This document shows positions 48,901 to 60,408 of a stretch of 64,000 nt of DNA, in pieces. The position numbers and the translations under genes were made by a program. Positions within the stretch are counted from its first letter, which is position 1; each line of letters begins with the position of its first letter. Source of the DNA: Gymnorhina tibicen (taxonomy: Eukaryota; Chordata; Aves; Passeriformes; Artamidae); assembly GCA_013399875.1 (NCBI GenBank), contig VXAZ01008031.1, positions 248,001-312,000 of the forward strand, written 5' to 3'. The notes beneath the pieces were generated by a model that searched no databases, was not told the origin of the DNA, and was given only the letters and a program-made list of their open reading frames with translations.

Positions 48901-51900
48901 GTATTTCTTTGAGAAGTAGCTCCCTTAATCAAAACTCTTAAATGGCTTTTGAGTATGCTGTTTAGTTACAGAACAGTTGCTAAGCTGTGCAGTGCAAGGG
49001 CATAGAAAGAGCACTTCTATCAGAGCTGTGGAGAAGAAGGGCCTCTCTGCATTTTGTCCTCTTGTCTTTTAAAGCACCTCATCTTTACAGAGCTAGTGGA
49101 GAGGATCCATCAGCCAGGTTTTACCTGCAGTGGAAGAGACAGAAGCTTGCTTTTTCCTAAATGAGTTCATGACCAAAATATGTGCTTTTATGCTCTAGAG
49201 AGACTAATGTTTCAGGGCAGCCTATTTTCCAAGAGCCTGTGAAAATCTGAGCCATGTTCTAGGAGCCCTCCTTTTCCTGTCACCTCCCACCAATTCAGAA
49301 GGTCAAAGCTTTGCTTTCAGAGCGAACGGTGTACAAAAATCCCATTTTGCTCTACAGCTGCCTTGATTTCCTCCTGTCCAGAAACTGCCGATCGTTGACA
49401 CTTGAGGTAATAGGCTGATAATGTGGAGTGACTCTTCCTTTCAGAGACTTCGATTTACCCCACACACCTGAGAAATGCATTCTGCATACAATCAGTCCAG
49501 CAGCATCCCAGACATCTCTTTTTGAATGCATGACCACATTTCAAAAACAGCAGAAACTGCTGGCAGGCTTCCTCCCCTGATGATTCTGCTTGAAAAGCAG
49601 TTAAAGCAGTAATGCACAAAGAACAAGAACAGTAGCTCCAGATTTTCCCACGAAAACAAGATATCACATCCAGAACTGAGAAAATCCCTACCGCTGGTAT
49701 TACAATTCATGCGTCCATCCATTCCTTCTATTTCACCTGACATTTTCTGACATCTCAGAGCTGAACAACATCACCAGCCAGCTTCTCTTCTGGCCAGCCT
49801 GCTGCTAGGCAGTCTGACTGTCCAGACACCTCCTTGGAAGCCCTCTTCATCTGCCTTCCTCGGCCTTGGAGGTAGGTGCCATGAGGAGGCAGCAGGCCTT
49901 TCCTTTCAATTCCAGCAGCTGAGAGAAGAACCCGTGCCTTGGGTGTAAAATCTGTCTCTTGGGTTTGATCTGTGAGAAAGAAACCTCCCTCATGGAGCAG
50001 TCCACATGTCAAGTGGTACAAGAGCCACTCCACCCTGAGACACTGCTCCTTCCCTTATGCTTCAATATCCCTGCTCACTTTTGAGTCCAGTGCCAAGGGA
50101 AAGTTTCCTGCCATGAGAAGTCACAGCCCAGCATCCTCTCTACTTGAGACATTTGGTTGCTTCTTCACTTTGCAACACATTGTTGCAAAGTCCTTGGAGC
50201 CCGGGGAGCAAAGGCTGCCAAGGCACCTTTTCTGTTCTTCACACTGCTGTTACAGGGAAGCCCAGCACACACAGAGCTTTTCCTGGCTGGTTTCACAGCA
50301 GAAAGCAGTCAGGGAACAGCCTTAAAGCCACTTACGCTGGTATTTTAAAAGTGATGGCACTTTTCAGACTTCTGTCTTAGAGGTGAACAGAAAAATAAAG
50401 CCAAATCCAGTCACACTGCTACCTGCTGCCCTGACAGGGAAGGACATCCAGTCTTTCTGGAAGTGTGATGAGAGGTAAAACATAGGAAAAATTGCATCAG
50501 GAGTCAATTGGGCTACAAAGCACCAGTGTGAAGTGCTGACATTCTCTGTTAGCACTATAGGAATATCACCAGCTTTGCAATATCATAATAGAAAAGTGGC
50601 AAAGAAAATACTTGACTGCAGCAGACCTCAGTCTGCACTTGTGGGCTAAAGCCTGGTGCCAGCCAAGCTGTCCTCAGACAGCCGCAGCACTCCCACTTTG
50701 CTAAGCTGTCCTCACTGCTGCTCGGTTCTCCCTAGAGAACATTCCTTCCATGTGCCATGGCAGCTTGATGTTAAACGTGTAGCTCCAGCTCTTACTTAGA
50801 TTTTTAGCTCATGGAGACACCTCTTTCTCACCTGACAGCATAGCCCAGGCTATTTGCAGGCATGGAGAGGAAGGGGCTTTTTTATCAGGACTTATGAGCA
50901 TAAGGGGTAAGATTTTTCCACATACCGTTAGTAATAGTTTGACTTTCTACTATTTCTTCAGCAGCCAAATTAAAAGGATAGCCATTTAATTTGAAAGTAG
51001 TGATTTTTGGCAGTGTCTGCCTTGCCAACCACATCACAAGGAGATAATGGTGGGCAGCCTTTCCTGAACAGTCAGCAGCTTTATGCTGACCATTTCTTTT
51101 AGCTCAGGTTTCCCCCTCAAGTAGCTGGTGCTACCCCCCCTCATTCCAAGCTGGTGCTCTAAAACCCAAGCACATAGTATCAGTGCACTGTGAACAGCTC
51201 AGCAGACTGAAGCAATCATCCAAACAAAAGGCAGAGAGGAAGGGGCAATTCCGCACCTTGTGTAGCTGGAAGGCTGAGAGCCAGAGCCCAGCCTGACAAC
51301 TCCCAGGGCACAGACAGCATGAAGGTACAAACCATGGTTTTGAGCTCCAGGCTTAGTGCTTGTTTACATGGCTTTGAGTGTCCTCTCATCTCCCCCATGT
51401 GAATTTTTCATGATAGTTTGCTCCACCTACACAAGGCTGACCCACGAGTGCCAGATGAACTGCTCTACGGGCGGATGGGCTATCTCTCTGCACTGGTATT
51501 TGTGAACAAGCACTTTGGAGAGGAAAAGATCCCTCAAAGTCACATTCAGCAGGTACTGTGCCTTTTGCTGATTTGTTATCTGTCTCTTCCCATGCAGCTT
51601 ACCTTTGGGCAGGTAATAATCAACGCTAGATGTAAAGAACTCTGGCAGTAAGGGAGAAATCATGGTATACCTGCTCTTCTTCCAAAGGGACAAAGCACCA
51701 CATGTCCCCCACTTACCATGTAAATCCACAGGCAGTACTGGACTGGCATACATTTCATTCTACGCTCTGCTTGGGCAGAAAAACAAATCTTGTTCTGTGT
51801 CAGAATACTCACTGTGCTGTGTCCAAGACAGCAACATTTCCCTCACCCACGTTTGTTCCCATCGACAGGTCTGTGAAGCAGTTGTAGCCTCAGGAGAAAG

Positions 51901-54900
51901 CTTAGCCAAAAGGAGGAACTTCACAGCAAAGAGCCCACTGATGTATGAGTGGTACCAGGAGTACTATGTAGGAGCAGCCCATGGTTTGGCTGGGATTTAC
52001 TACTATCTCATGCAGGTAAGAGGCATGAGGGGAGAGGCCCTTAGCAGCTGTTTCATATTTCTTTGAACAAGGAACAGCATTTGAATTGGCTCTTGGTACT
52101 GTCTGAGTGGGAAAGATTCCTTGTCTGATGGGCTTACCCATGTGTTTATCATGCATTTCCAATTGTAAAAGTTTTCTTCAAATCTAAGATTGAATCTCCG
52201 ACCTTGGAGATCTGTGGAGAAACCGTGACCTGCATTAACCAGCAGTGTCACGTAATGGAGGCTTGTAGCTCAGCTGGGTCTGAGTTTCCCCCTCATGTGT
52301 AAAGTATTCACATTTGTTAGTATCTGCATTTGTTAGTATTCCCTGCATTTTCTGAGGTAATTACTTGGAGCAGTGTCAGATCATTAGAGTGAGAATCTCC
52401 GAGAGAAAAGCATGGTGAAAGAAATTTGGCTCATAGTAGGAAAGTGGGAAATGCCTTTGTATCCAAAGCAGAACCTGTTACTAAATGTCAAAGAGGTGGG
52501 AGTTTGATAAAGGAACTGAGTTCTGTAGTGCCTGAAGCAGGCAGAGCAAGACAAGAGGCTGGGAGATGCAGTACCCCTTTGCTTTGATGATTTCTCACTA
52601 TTTTGCACAACTCACTGGAGCTCTGTCAGTATTCCCTATTCTGGCTCTGAAAAAAATGAGGGTGATAATTCCCCTGTGTGGGTCCCTTTATGCATATATT
52701 TACAGTGCTTAAGCACTTAGAAAAATAACAGCAATAAATAACATTGAATATTTAAAGCATTAAGAGCACCTATGAGCAACGCAAATTTATTTTGGTCTAG
52801 AAATAGTCTATAATGTTATATTAGACATAACTCTCAGAGCAGGTGGAAAAGGAAGCCACCACATTTCAAGTATTTGAACTTCCCTTCAGGACTGTCAAAG
52901 CCCATATACAGGATCAGTAGAACTCCTGTGAATATAACTCTCTACTGTGGCTCAGAGAGGAAGAGGTGGTTGGTGGATTTTAAGTAGAATATTTGGCAAG
53001 AGGAGGATGCAAGATGGTTATTGCCCAGGAGCACAGAATAGCTAGCTAAGAGGAAGGGAGACAGTGATGTGCTGTGAGCCCAAATTTGTACCAGGTCCCT
53101 GAGCTTGTTCCCAATTGGCTGTTTTAAATAATTTTAAGTGTAAGTGTCCTGTAAAATACTGCATGGGCTTTATGCTTCTCTGCTATATGAAGTACAAGGA
53201 GCCTGGATCAGCCAAGAAAGATGCACAAAAAGCCTTGGGAGAAGCAAGCAAAATACGGAGAGGAGAACATCTTTTATCTCTAGTGGTTTTATAGCACAAG
53301 TATTGATTTTTAATTTTCCACTTACCAACTGGGGAACAATGTGATCCTTAGATGAGAGTTCCCATTGCAGTCTGCTGTGGGAAATTAGAACTGCACAAAT
53401 TTCATGTGGGGCAGTGTCATTGCCCCACATGAAGAGGACACTGAAGCTACTCACTTGCTTCCATCTGAGGTCACCAGTGAAGTCAGCCTCTTGAAATTAC
53501 CCAGCAACATCTGTGAAGGTACAGAATTGCAGCCTGCCAGCTGGGCTGGCCCAGCAGCTCAGGGCTGAGATGCTCTAGGTGCTAGGAATCATCCTTAATA
53601 CTGATTTTAGACAGTTATCTCTTTACTTCAGATCTGGATACCTGAAGCTATTCCTGCTCATCTTTAGGAAAAGCAGTAGCAAGCTCTCTTGCTTAGAGGA
53701 CCAGGTGACATGCTAGGGACAGTCTTTGTTTCTGGGATGCAAGGGTAAGACTGGAAGGAAGTCCCTGCCAAAAGGCAGAGCAGCTAGGGGCTGAGTGGGT
53801 AGTTGTGAAGTGTGAAAGCCCGAATCTAAGCAATTACTTAATTTATAAGGAGCAAGAGGGAATGTAGCCATAGTTGACTTTGTTTCCACCTTTTGGGCAG
53901 ACCTTTTTGGTCTCTTAGGGACAGACAGAATGGTAATTCTCTCTGATTTAAATGTTTTCTCTCTCTTAGCCTGGCTTTGGAGTGAGCCAAGTAAAGCTGC
54001 ACAACACAGTCAAGCCCAGCGTGGACTATGTCTGCCAGCTCAAGTTCCCATCTGGGAATTACCCTCCATGTATCGGTGACACCAGAGACCTACTCGTCCA
54101 CTGGTGCCATGGAGCACCAGGTGTAATCTACATGCTTGTCCAGGCTTACAAGGTACCAGAAACCTTGAAAAGACCCTTTAGAGACCCCTAAATGTGAAAC
54201 TTCCTCTGGAGAAGATGCTGGGAGACCGCCCCCTTGCCTGGAAGTAGGATGGCTTGTTACAGTGAAATCACCCCACAGGAACCACTGACTGATACAGAAA
54301 TTAGTCTTTTAAAAAAATATTCCTGAAAATATCCATCCGTTTTGTGGGCTGTTGCAGGTGATGGGTGGTGACAACTAGTTGTGTGTGAAGTAATGGTCTT
54401 ACATCCGCACTCATACCAAAAATATCCTCCTTAAAAGTAAACAGCAAAGTCACTTCAGCAGGAGACACAAGCCTCTGCATCCCACAGGGATGCTCTTTCT
54501 TTGGAGGACATTGCCTCAGCAAGGATGACTGTTTCTTGTCTCTACAGGTCTTTGGGGAGCAGCAGTACCTGAATGACGCCCTGCAGTGTGCAGAAGTGAT
54601 CTGGCAGCACGGGTTACTGAAGAAAGGCTATGGGCTGTGCCATGGCACAGCTGGCAATGCTTATGGCTTCCTGGCACTGTACAACCTCACTCAGAACATG
54701 AAATACCTCTACAGGGCCTGCAAGGTAAGAGCTTGTGTGAGGTAGTAGAGGAGCTTATTCACTTCTGCCTTCTACATCACTGCCTTTGCCTTTGAAACCC
54801 AATTTCTAGTGGGGCAGACATGCAGATAGATCTGACCATCTGCACCAGAGTAGTCCTTCAGCAGTGCAGTCACTGTCTGACAGCCTGTAAAGAAGGGATT

Positions 54901-56037
54901 TCCCTCAGAGGCCTTGCTCTGCAAGGGGTAACGTGAGGACAAGGGATAGTATTTTCTTTTCAAGATTTGCCTTTACCCAATTTGAAACTTTTTGTACCTC
55001 TTTCTTCAGTTTGCAGAGTGGTGTTTAAGCTATGGCCAACATGGGTGCCGGACTCCAGACACGCCATTCTCTCTCTTTGAAGGTAATCTTGGTTTCTATC
55101 CTTGTGTTTTGCTCCTGGATCTAAGCTGGTCCAGCACCAAGGAAAACCAAATACACGTTCCACTGGAGTCTTTGCAAAATTCAGTTTAGAGGATGGAAAC
55201 TGTACTCACTGGGTTTTTTTTTACCCTTTCCCAGAAGCAGTCTCCCTGTAGCACAGGCTAATGTCTTAGCTGGAGCATCTTGTCCTCTTAGGCCTCCCAC
55301 ACAGATTTTGCATACAGATCTCAAGGGGAATTCTTTCATGGCTACAGGCCTCCTTTTGGTTATTTGTAGCCTGCCTTCTCAATCTCTTTTCTGTACATTT
55401 TTAAGGATAGAAATCCTTAATGAGTGTTCCAGTGTGATTCTAAAGGTGAGGAACAAATGGGGCTGCTTTTATGGGCCTTGTTGGCTCCTATGGCACTTTG
55501 TGCCTCCTGCTAACAGCTCCCCCCAAATCTGCCATCAGTGGGTATGGCTGAAGGAGCTAACCTAAATTTCCCCAAGCTGTTGCAGGCCAAGGGACAACAG
55601 CAGTTCCATCAGTGAGGACATTGGGCAGCAGTGTCTCAAGGACCAGAGTTTGACAAAGCTGCTCAGTGTTGAACTTATGTAAAGGGTAAAGGTAAAAGCA
55701 GAAAGGTAAAGCAGAAGGGAGGGAGCTGGAGCAGGGAAAAGACCCATCGTGTTTTCCCACGTGCTTTTCAACATTTGATTAACTTCAAAATGCTTTTTCC
55801 CACTTAAGTACCAAAGTTGCTAGGGAAACCTGGGCTCAGTCCTTGAAAATCATTTAGGACCTTTTCTTCTGTCTTCATAATTCATTCACCCCCTGGATAA
55901 CTGAGAAAAACGGTGCCCAAAGGGAATTTCTCTGAAGCATAGTGTTTTTTTCATCCTCAGGAATGGCTGGAACAATTTACTTTCTTGCTGACCTGCTGGT
56001 GCCTACCAAGGCCAAGTTCCCTGCATTTGAACTCTAA
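39780..56037 (+). CDS. LANCL1: LANCL1, LanC-like protein 1, complete coding region in nine exons
   Basis: Exons 39780-39860, 40036-40153, 47341-47548, 51417-51552, 51869-52015, 53970-54152, 54548-54724, 55010-55082 and 55961-56037 join in frame (1200 nt, 399 residues plus TAA), exactly the length of human LANCL1. All introns are GT-AG. The zinc ligands of the LanC fold fall at Cys276 (LVHWCHGAPG), Cys322 and His323 (YGLCHGTAGN), the human positions. Lys317 and Arg364, which I recall as glutathione contacts in human LANCL1, are also present. The protein is a cytosolic double alpha-barrel related to bacterial lanthionine cyclases. LANCL proteins bind glutathione and have been reported to add it to dehydroamino acids formed on damaged proteins. 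No defect is seen, so the gene looks functional. Confidence 0.98.
40036..40153 (+). CDS. LANCL1: LANCL1 exon 2
   Basis: The exon encodes LTPEFTQRLNNKIRELLQQM, then ERGLKSADPHDCTAYTGWTG with the last Gly codon split across the intron. Acceptor ctccacag, donor GTAGGG. Only 175 bases of intron separate it from exon 1. Confidence 0.97.
40154..47340 (+). other. LANCL1: LANCL1 intron 2
   Basis: At 7.2 kb this is the largest LANCL1 intron. I see no transposable element, RNA gene or further exon in it; open frames up to about 115 codons appear to be chance. Confidence 0.75.
47341..47548 (+). CDS. LANCL1: LANCL1 exon 3
   Basis: The exon encodes IALLYLHLYDVYGDPAYLQV, AHEYVKKSLRCMTRRS, ITFLCGDAGPLAVAAVVYHK and LQNQKQAEDYII, ending within an Arg codon (CG|T). 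It contains the first GxxG-type LanC repeat (CGDAGPLAVAA). Acceptor tttctgcag, donor GTAAAA. Confidence 0.98.
47549..51416 (+). other. LANCL1: LANCL1 intron 3
   Basis: The intron is 3.9 kb and contains a perfect 10-bp inverted repeat at 50167-50191 (see findings). No repeat family or exon is otherwise recognised. Confidence 0.75.
50167..50191. repeat. Perfect inverted repeat (10-bp arms, 5-base loop)
   Basis: ACTTTGCAAC at 50167-50176 pairs with GTTGCAAAGT at 50182-50191 around the loop ACATT. It lies in LANCL1 intron 3. Confidence 0.88.
51417..51552 (+). CDS. LANCL1: LANCL1 exon 4
   Basis: The exon encodes LLHLHKADPRVPDELLYGRM, then GYLSALVFVNKHFGEEKIPQ and SHIQQ. The LYGRMGY motif is the second LanC repeat. 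Acceptor catgatag, donor GTACTG. Confidence 0.97.
51869..52015 (+). CDS. LANCL1: LANCL1 exon 5
   Basis: Forty-nine codons: VCEAVVASGESLAKRRNFTA, KSPLMYEWYQEYYVGAAHGL, AGIYYYLMQ. The GAAHGLAGIYY motif is the third LanC repeat and is nearly identical to the human sequence. Acceptor atcgacag, donor GTAAGA. Confidence 0.98.
52016..53969 (+). other. LANCL1: LANCL1 intron 5
   Basis: The intron is about 2 kb. It holds a perfect 13-bp hairpin at 53401-53433 and a small duplication of CATTTGTTAGTAT near 52311-52339. No transposable element is recognised. Confidence 0.75.
53401..53433. repeat. Perfect inverted repeat (13-bp arms, 7-base loop)
   Basis: TTCATGTGGGGCA at 53401-53413 is the exact reverse complement of TGCCCCACATGAA at 53421-53433, with loop GTGTCAT. 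It lies in LANCL1 intron 5. Confidence 0.9.
53970..54152 (+). CDS. LANCL1: LANCL1 exon 6 (first zinc ligand, Cys276)
   Basis: Sixty-one codons: PGFGVSQVKLHNTVKPSVDY, VCQLKFPSGNYPPCIGDTRD, LLVHWCHGAPGVIYMLVQAY and K. The Cys in WCHGAPG is residue 276, the conserved zinc ligand. Acceptor ctctcttag, donor GTACCA. Confidence 0.98.
54548..54724 (+). CDS. LANCL1: LANCL1 exon 7 (zinc ligands Cys322 and His323)
   Basis: Fifty-nine codons: VFGEQQYLNDALQCAEVIWQ, HGLLKKGYGLCHGTAGNAYG, FLALYNLTQNMKYLYRACK. The GLCHGTAGN motif carries Cys322 and His323. Acceptor tctacag, donor GTAAGA. Confidence 0.98.
55010..55082 (+). CDS. LANCL1: LANCL1 exon 8
   Basis: The exon encodes FAEWCLSYGQHGCRTPDTPF and SLFE plus one base. 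Arg364 lies in GCRTPD. Acceptor tttcttcag, donor GTAATC. Confidence 0.97.
55961..56037 (+). CDS. LANCL1: LANCL1 exon 9, C-terminus and stop
   Basis: After acceptor tcctcag it encodes GMAGTIYFLADLLVPTKAKF and PAFEL, then TAA at 56035-56037. The ending PAFEL matches that of human LANCL1. Confidence 0.97.
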
Positions 56038-57961
56038 ATCTGAATCCTGCTTGGCAGTTTGCTGCCTGTATCCTTCTGCACTTGGAAACACAGTTCAAGG
56101 CTGCTTTCTCCTTTTTCCAGACTCATCGTTGTTCACCTAACTGAATGTAAATCCATCCTCCTGAGGGCATGCTGAGTTCTCTAACATTTCTAGTTGTCTC
56201 ATTATATTGTTTCGATTTAAAAGACAGAATGCAGATTTTGCTGGTGTCCCCTAAAAACGCAGGGCTGCAGGTGGGAGCAGGGAGAACTGTTCAGAATTTT
56301 GTTGGCTACAGAGTTTTGCTATTTCCTGTATCCCGTCTCCTGGGAAGAAGTTTTCTATTGAATGTAACCTGGGCTATTTAACTCTTTTTGTGCTAACAAG
56401 TAGTTGCAGGAATGTAGCTGCCTTTTGAAAAAAACTGATGGAAAACTGAGACTATTGCCCTGGAAGTTGTTTCCAAGTGTTTTGTTTCTGAGCACCCAGA
56501 GAGCAGATGGTTCAGTATCTGGGCTGTGCCACATGAAGCAAATGTGATGGACTGTGGAGTCTTATATATATTTTTAATATCTTATTGCAACTGGCAGAGC
56601 TGAAACTGACATGGCAAAGGCTTGTCCTGAGTTTGCACCTATCTGTTCTAAAGGCAAAGGCTATGTATAGCTCTTCTGTGCATTTGTTCCAGTGACAGAC
56701 AAGTAATCCACTGCCATCTTACATTAAACGTTGCTAGTCTATTGGCAAACTCCAGTCCAAAAGTGAGCTAAGCGTGCTTGCTTTTGTGGTCTCTTCTTGT
56801 TAGCTTTGAGAGTTTATTTTGCAGTCTTTATTAAATTTGTGTGTTAGGTGGTGCCCACAACAGCAACAAGAGAAATGTATGCCACTGAGTTTGTTAATAT
56901 TTAACCTATTAGCTGTATAGATGTTACTTACATGTTTTCTTTTATAAGCTTTCCCAAACCTGGATAATTTGAATCACTTGTTTTCCATGCTACTGCTTGT
57001 TGTAGTTTGATTTGCAATCACACATCTACCCAACTGGAAAATATGCACTAGGTTAACTGGCTTTGATGTGTCAGGCAGATCAGGTACTTGAAGGGGCAAA
57101 TCTGCTTTTCCGTCCTTAGCTGATACTGCACCAATTTGCAGAAATTTGGGACCTGACTCTGTAAACCACTTTCTAAGCACTGAACATGAGCTAAACACTG
57201 AGCTCAGGGAAGTTTATAGATGCAGCCACACAGCTTTGTGCTGTTTGAGGGTAGCTCCTCAGCCTGCACCAATGTGGCCACGGGTTTTGATTTTTCAAGG
57301 GCTGAGCTGCTGAGTGCCTCAGGCCTCTTAAGAGCAGGGGAGAAGTAGCAGGGCAGCACAGCCACACTCCTGGACCAGCAATGGCGAAGCAGAACCACCA
57401 GACCTGGCACAGTTACACTCACACATGCCTGAACGCAGGGCAGCTGAGCCCCAGTGGCATAGGCAGCCCCTCGAGAACCTCCTGGATAGGCAAAGAGTAA
57501 GAAACCAGCCCTGGAAGTCTGGCTTGTTTCCTTAAAGCCCACACTTCTGCTGCCCTCATAGGTTTCTGAAAGTCCATCAAAAGACAGCCTGAACTGCAGA
57601 AAAGCTCATCTCCTTGAGGCTGGGCATCCCTGTCAGAAGCCTCAGGCTCATGTGGACTCAGCAGCGGGCATCCCCTATCATTCACAGGACCTAAGCAGCA
57701 CAGGGAGGTGACTGGGAAGCAGAGAGGAGTTGCCTAATCAAACAGTACTTGAAGTTACCTCCCAGATTGGCTGGTGTGATGGCAGTGCAGGGACACTGCT
57801 CTGAGCCTGGGCTTCTCCTGGGCACCACTTCTGTAAAAGGAGATGGTTTGTGCAGCCTGGGTCATGGTGGCATGAGAGCATAATGTCCCAGGGTTTGTAC
57901 ATTGATCAAGGGAGCATCAGGGCCCTGTGTAGAACTGCTACGTGGAGCACTTTCTAATAAA
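56038..57961 (+). other. LANCL1: Probable LANCL1 3' UTR
   Basis: The sequence is AT-rich, without coding signals, and contains candidate polyadenylation hexamers: ATTAAA at 56723 and 56830 (the latter followed by a GT-rich stretch) and a canonical AATAAA at 57956-57961. The true end cannot be fixed from sequence alone; alternative sites are likely. Confidence 0.45.
57956..57961 (+). terminator. LANCL1: Candidate distal LANCL1 polyadenylation signal AATAAA
   Basis: It is the first canonical AATAAA on the plus strand noticed downstream of the stop codon, 1.9 kb away. A nearer weak option is ATTAAA at 56830-56835, followed by TTTGTGTGTTAGGTGGTG. Confidence 0.4.
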
Positions 57962-60365
57962 AATGCTGAAACAACCAAAATTTGGGTTATTTCTACCCCC
58001 TGCTTTGTGACCAGGATTCATGTCTGAAGAGATCAACATCTGCCACAACAGCTGTACTGTTAGCTCCTGGAGGCTCAATGGTCTTTCACCCACCCTGAGT
58101 GTTAAGAGTATTTTACATTTTTCCCTCATCTCCAATCCATCAAGGCCAGTCCTGGGCTTTCCCTTGCAGGCTGTGCTTTCATCCCAGGGCATCCTTTTGC
58201 ACTGCTGTCTCCGTCCAAGGCTGCATCCTCCCTGTGTGGCTTCCATTGGAGACCACAGTCTTGCAGGTTACTGTTAATTGCACCAAAATACACCTGTGCG
58301 CAGTGCTGGCCACCAAAAGGAGGAGGTGGATCCTCCCAGAAAAGCACCCTCCGGCTTAATGAAGGGAGGAACAGGGCACCTCAGGGAGGCTGTGACTGTC
58401 CAGCAGCAGAGGCTTTAAGACCAAACTGTCAGGAGTGGTAGTGATAAAGGTGATCCTGCCCTCCAGCACAAGCATATATTAAGTTGCTTGAGGTCCTATG
58501 CAATCTGGTTTTCTATAGTTTCTATTAAGGTTTGTGGTAAAGGTCTGGAGGAAGGGGGTCCAGCAATGAGGATGAGAAAGCAGAATAGTGCAGTTTCTCT
58601 GGTTTCCCTTTCTTTCTCATACAGGGGTTTGGTGTGGTGCTGCCCACTTCCACCTTTGTGCCAAGGAGAGGGAGCAGGACCAAGACAAGGTTTGAAAACA
58701 CAACTGCGCCTTTTTCAACAAGCCACCTGAGAGAGACTTTATCAGAAGTGTAGATATTTGACACTTTGTGATGGTTGTGTTTGTCCATGATGGTGGTTTG
58801 TTTAAAAAACAAAAATAAAAAATATATAAAATAACCTATATTCCCAAGAAACAGGTAAAAAACACATTTTGAATGCTTTACCATCTGGCTCAGTTTGTGT
58901 TCACCTCTTGTGTATACTAGTGGGATCAGCAAGATGAAAAACACCCCAAATACTGTTAAACAAATGCCATCTGTAGGTGTGCATGTCCCCTGAGAGCCTG
59001 ACATGGTTTCAGCTCTCAAGAGCTGACAGCAGCCTCAGCTATCAGAGGTGACATAGAGACAGTGCAAGAGAACAGATAGTGCTGTCTCTGCCTAAGTTAC
59101 TTCATTTCTCATTCCTACGTTAGCTTTTCAAATGCTCACTAACAGTGATTAGTGCTGACACCAAATCCATGGCTAACATTATTTAAACTTTTTGCCAAAA
59201 AATCCTGCCATGAGCTGTCCTCAGCCCCTGTTGCCTCCGCAGTCAGACACACTGAGCTGATAAATCCATTCATGAGCTACCACTGCAGTGATTTGATGCA
59301 CACTGGTTTCCCTTTGAAACCACTTTGGAGTAGGCTGCTGGCTTGTGGCATGGCAGATGCTCTCTTAGTGTTAATAAGGAAAAAGCACAGCAGAAGACAT
59401 CTCAGCCTTCACAAACCTCAGCTCATCCCCCTGCCCCAGAACAGACACTGTTTCCATCTGACAGGCTTGGAGCTGAGCCAGATAGAGAATAAGGGTGGCA
59501 CATCCCACATGCAGTATCTGGGAGAAGCAGCCAGTGGGGCCCCAAAGCTGCTGAATTACACAAGCTATCCAGCCAGACCTTACTGCACCACAGTCTCACC
59601 TTTCCGTCTTTCCCTATTTTATTTTGTCCGTGTTTTTGCACCCAACTGTAATAGCTTGGCCAAATCTGAGTGGGGTTTTCTGATGACAACACCCAAGGGA
59701 ACATGGCTGGGTTCAAGACCACAAGTCCTGCTCCAGGCCAGTTCCCAGCACATACAGTTAATTCATAGCAAGAGTTTTGTTGTTTTTTTTTTTTTAATTA
59801 CTTTTTTTTTTTACATTGGTAAGAACAACACAGGTTCCTCACGTGTTCCTGCCTAGAATGTCTGAGTCCTTTGGCCAAAGTGTCCCCTGCATTCCTTTAG
59901 CTGCACTCAGGAAAGAAACCTGAAGGCCAGTACCCAGACCAGGAAATTTAAACCCCCGGAGTTAAAACTTGCACATTATTAGTGCCTGAAGACAAACTGC
60001 AACAAAGCAGGAGGCAGCAGATCAGCTCAAAATAAGCACCTGAGGAAACAGGCTGGACCCCAGCCAGGCTCGCCCCAGCAGGGTTGCTAGCTTGGGGACC
60101 CCTCACAGAAGGCTGTTGGTGGCCCCAGCAGGTGGCAATGCAGCCTGTCAGCAGCAGCTACCCTGTCGCTTCAAGCACATACCCACAGTCCTCAGCTGCT
60201 AAATCCTACCTCGGGAGAGCTCAGGTTCAGCTCCTGGGAAAGTCACTCAAACCAAAAAAGGCCACACGAGTGAGGTTGTGTTTGTGTACTGTGTGGGATG
60301 ACAGATGTGAGAATCATAGAAGCCCTTCCAAAATGTATGGCCTCTAAGTCATATACACCCCTGGG

Positions 60366-60408
60366 AAAAAAAAAAAAAAAGAAAAAAAAAGAAAAAGAAA
60401 AAAAAAAG
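60366..60408. repeat. A-rich tract (A with interspersed G)
   Basis: It is a run of As interrupted by five or so Gs. It could be a poly(A) remnant of a retroposed sequence on the plus strand, but no parent sequence is recognised upstream and no target duplication was found. Confidence 0.85.

Noticed and set aside
58525..59019. 164-codon minus-strand frame with hydrophobic stretches resembling membrane segments
   Set aside because: The hydrophobic runs come from A/T-rich sequence read as Phe, Leu and Tyr. No homology recognised and no Kozak or exon structure.
59152..59856. Longest open frame in the window (234 codons, plus strand)
   Set aside because: Low-complexity end (poly-Phe from a T tract), no family motif, no splice or promoter context. 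One frame this long is expected by chance in 64 kb.
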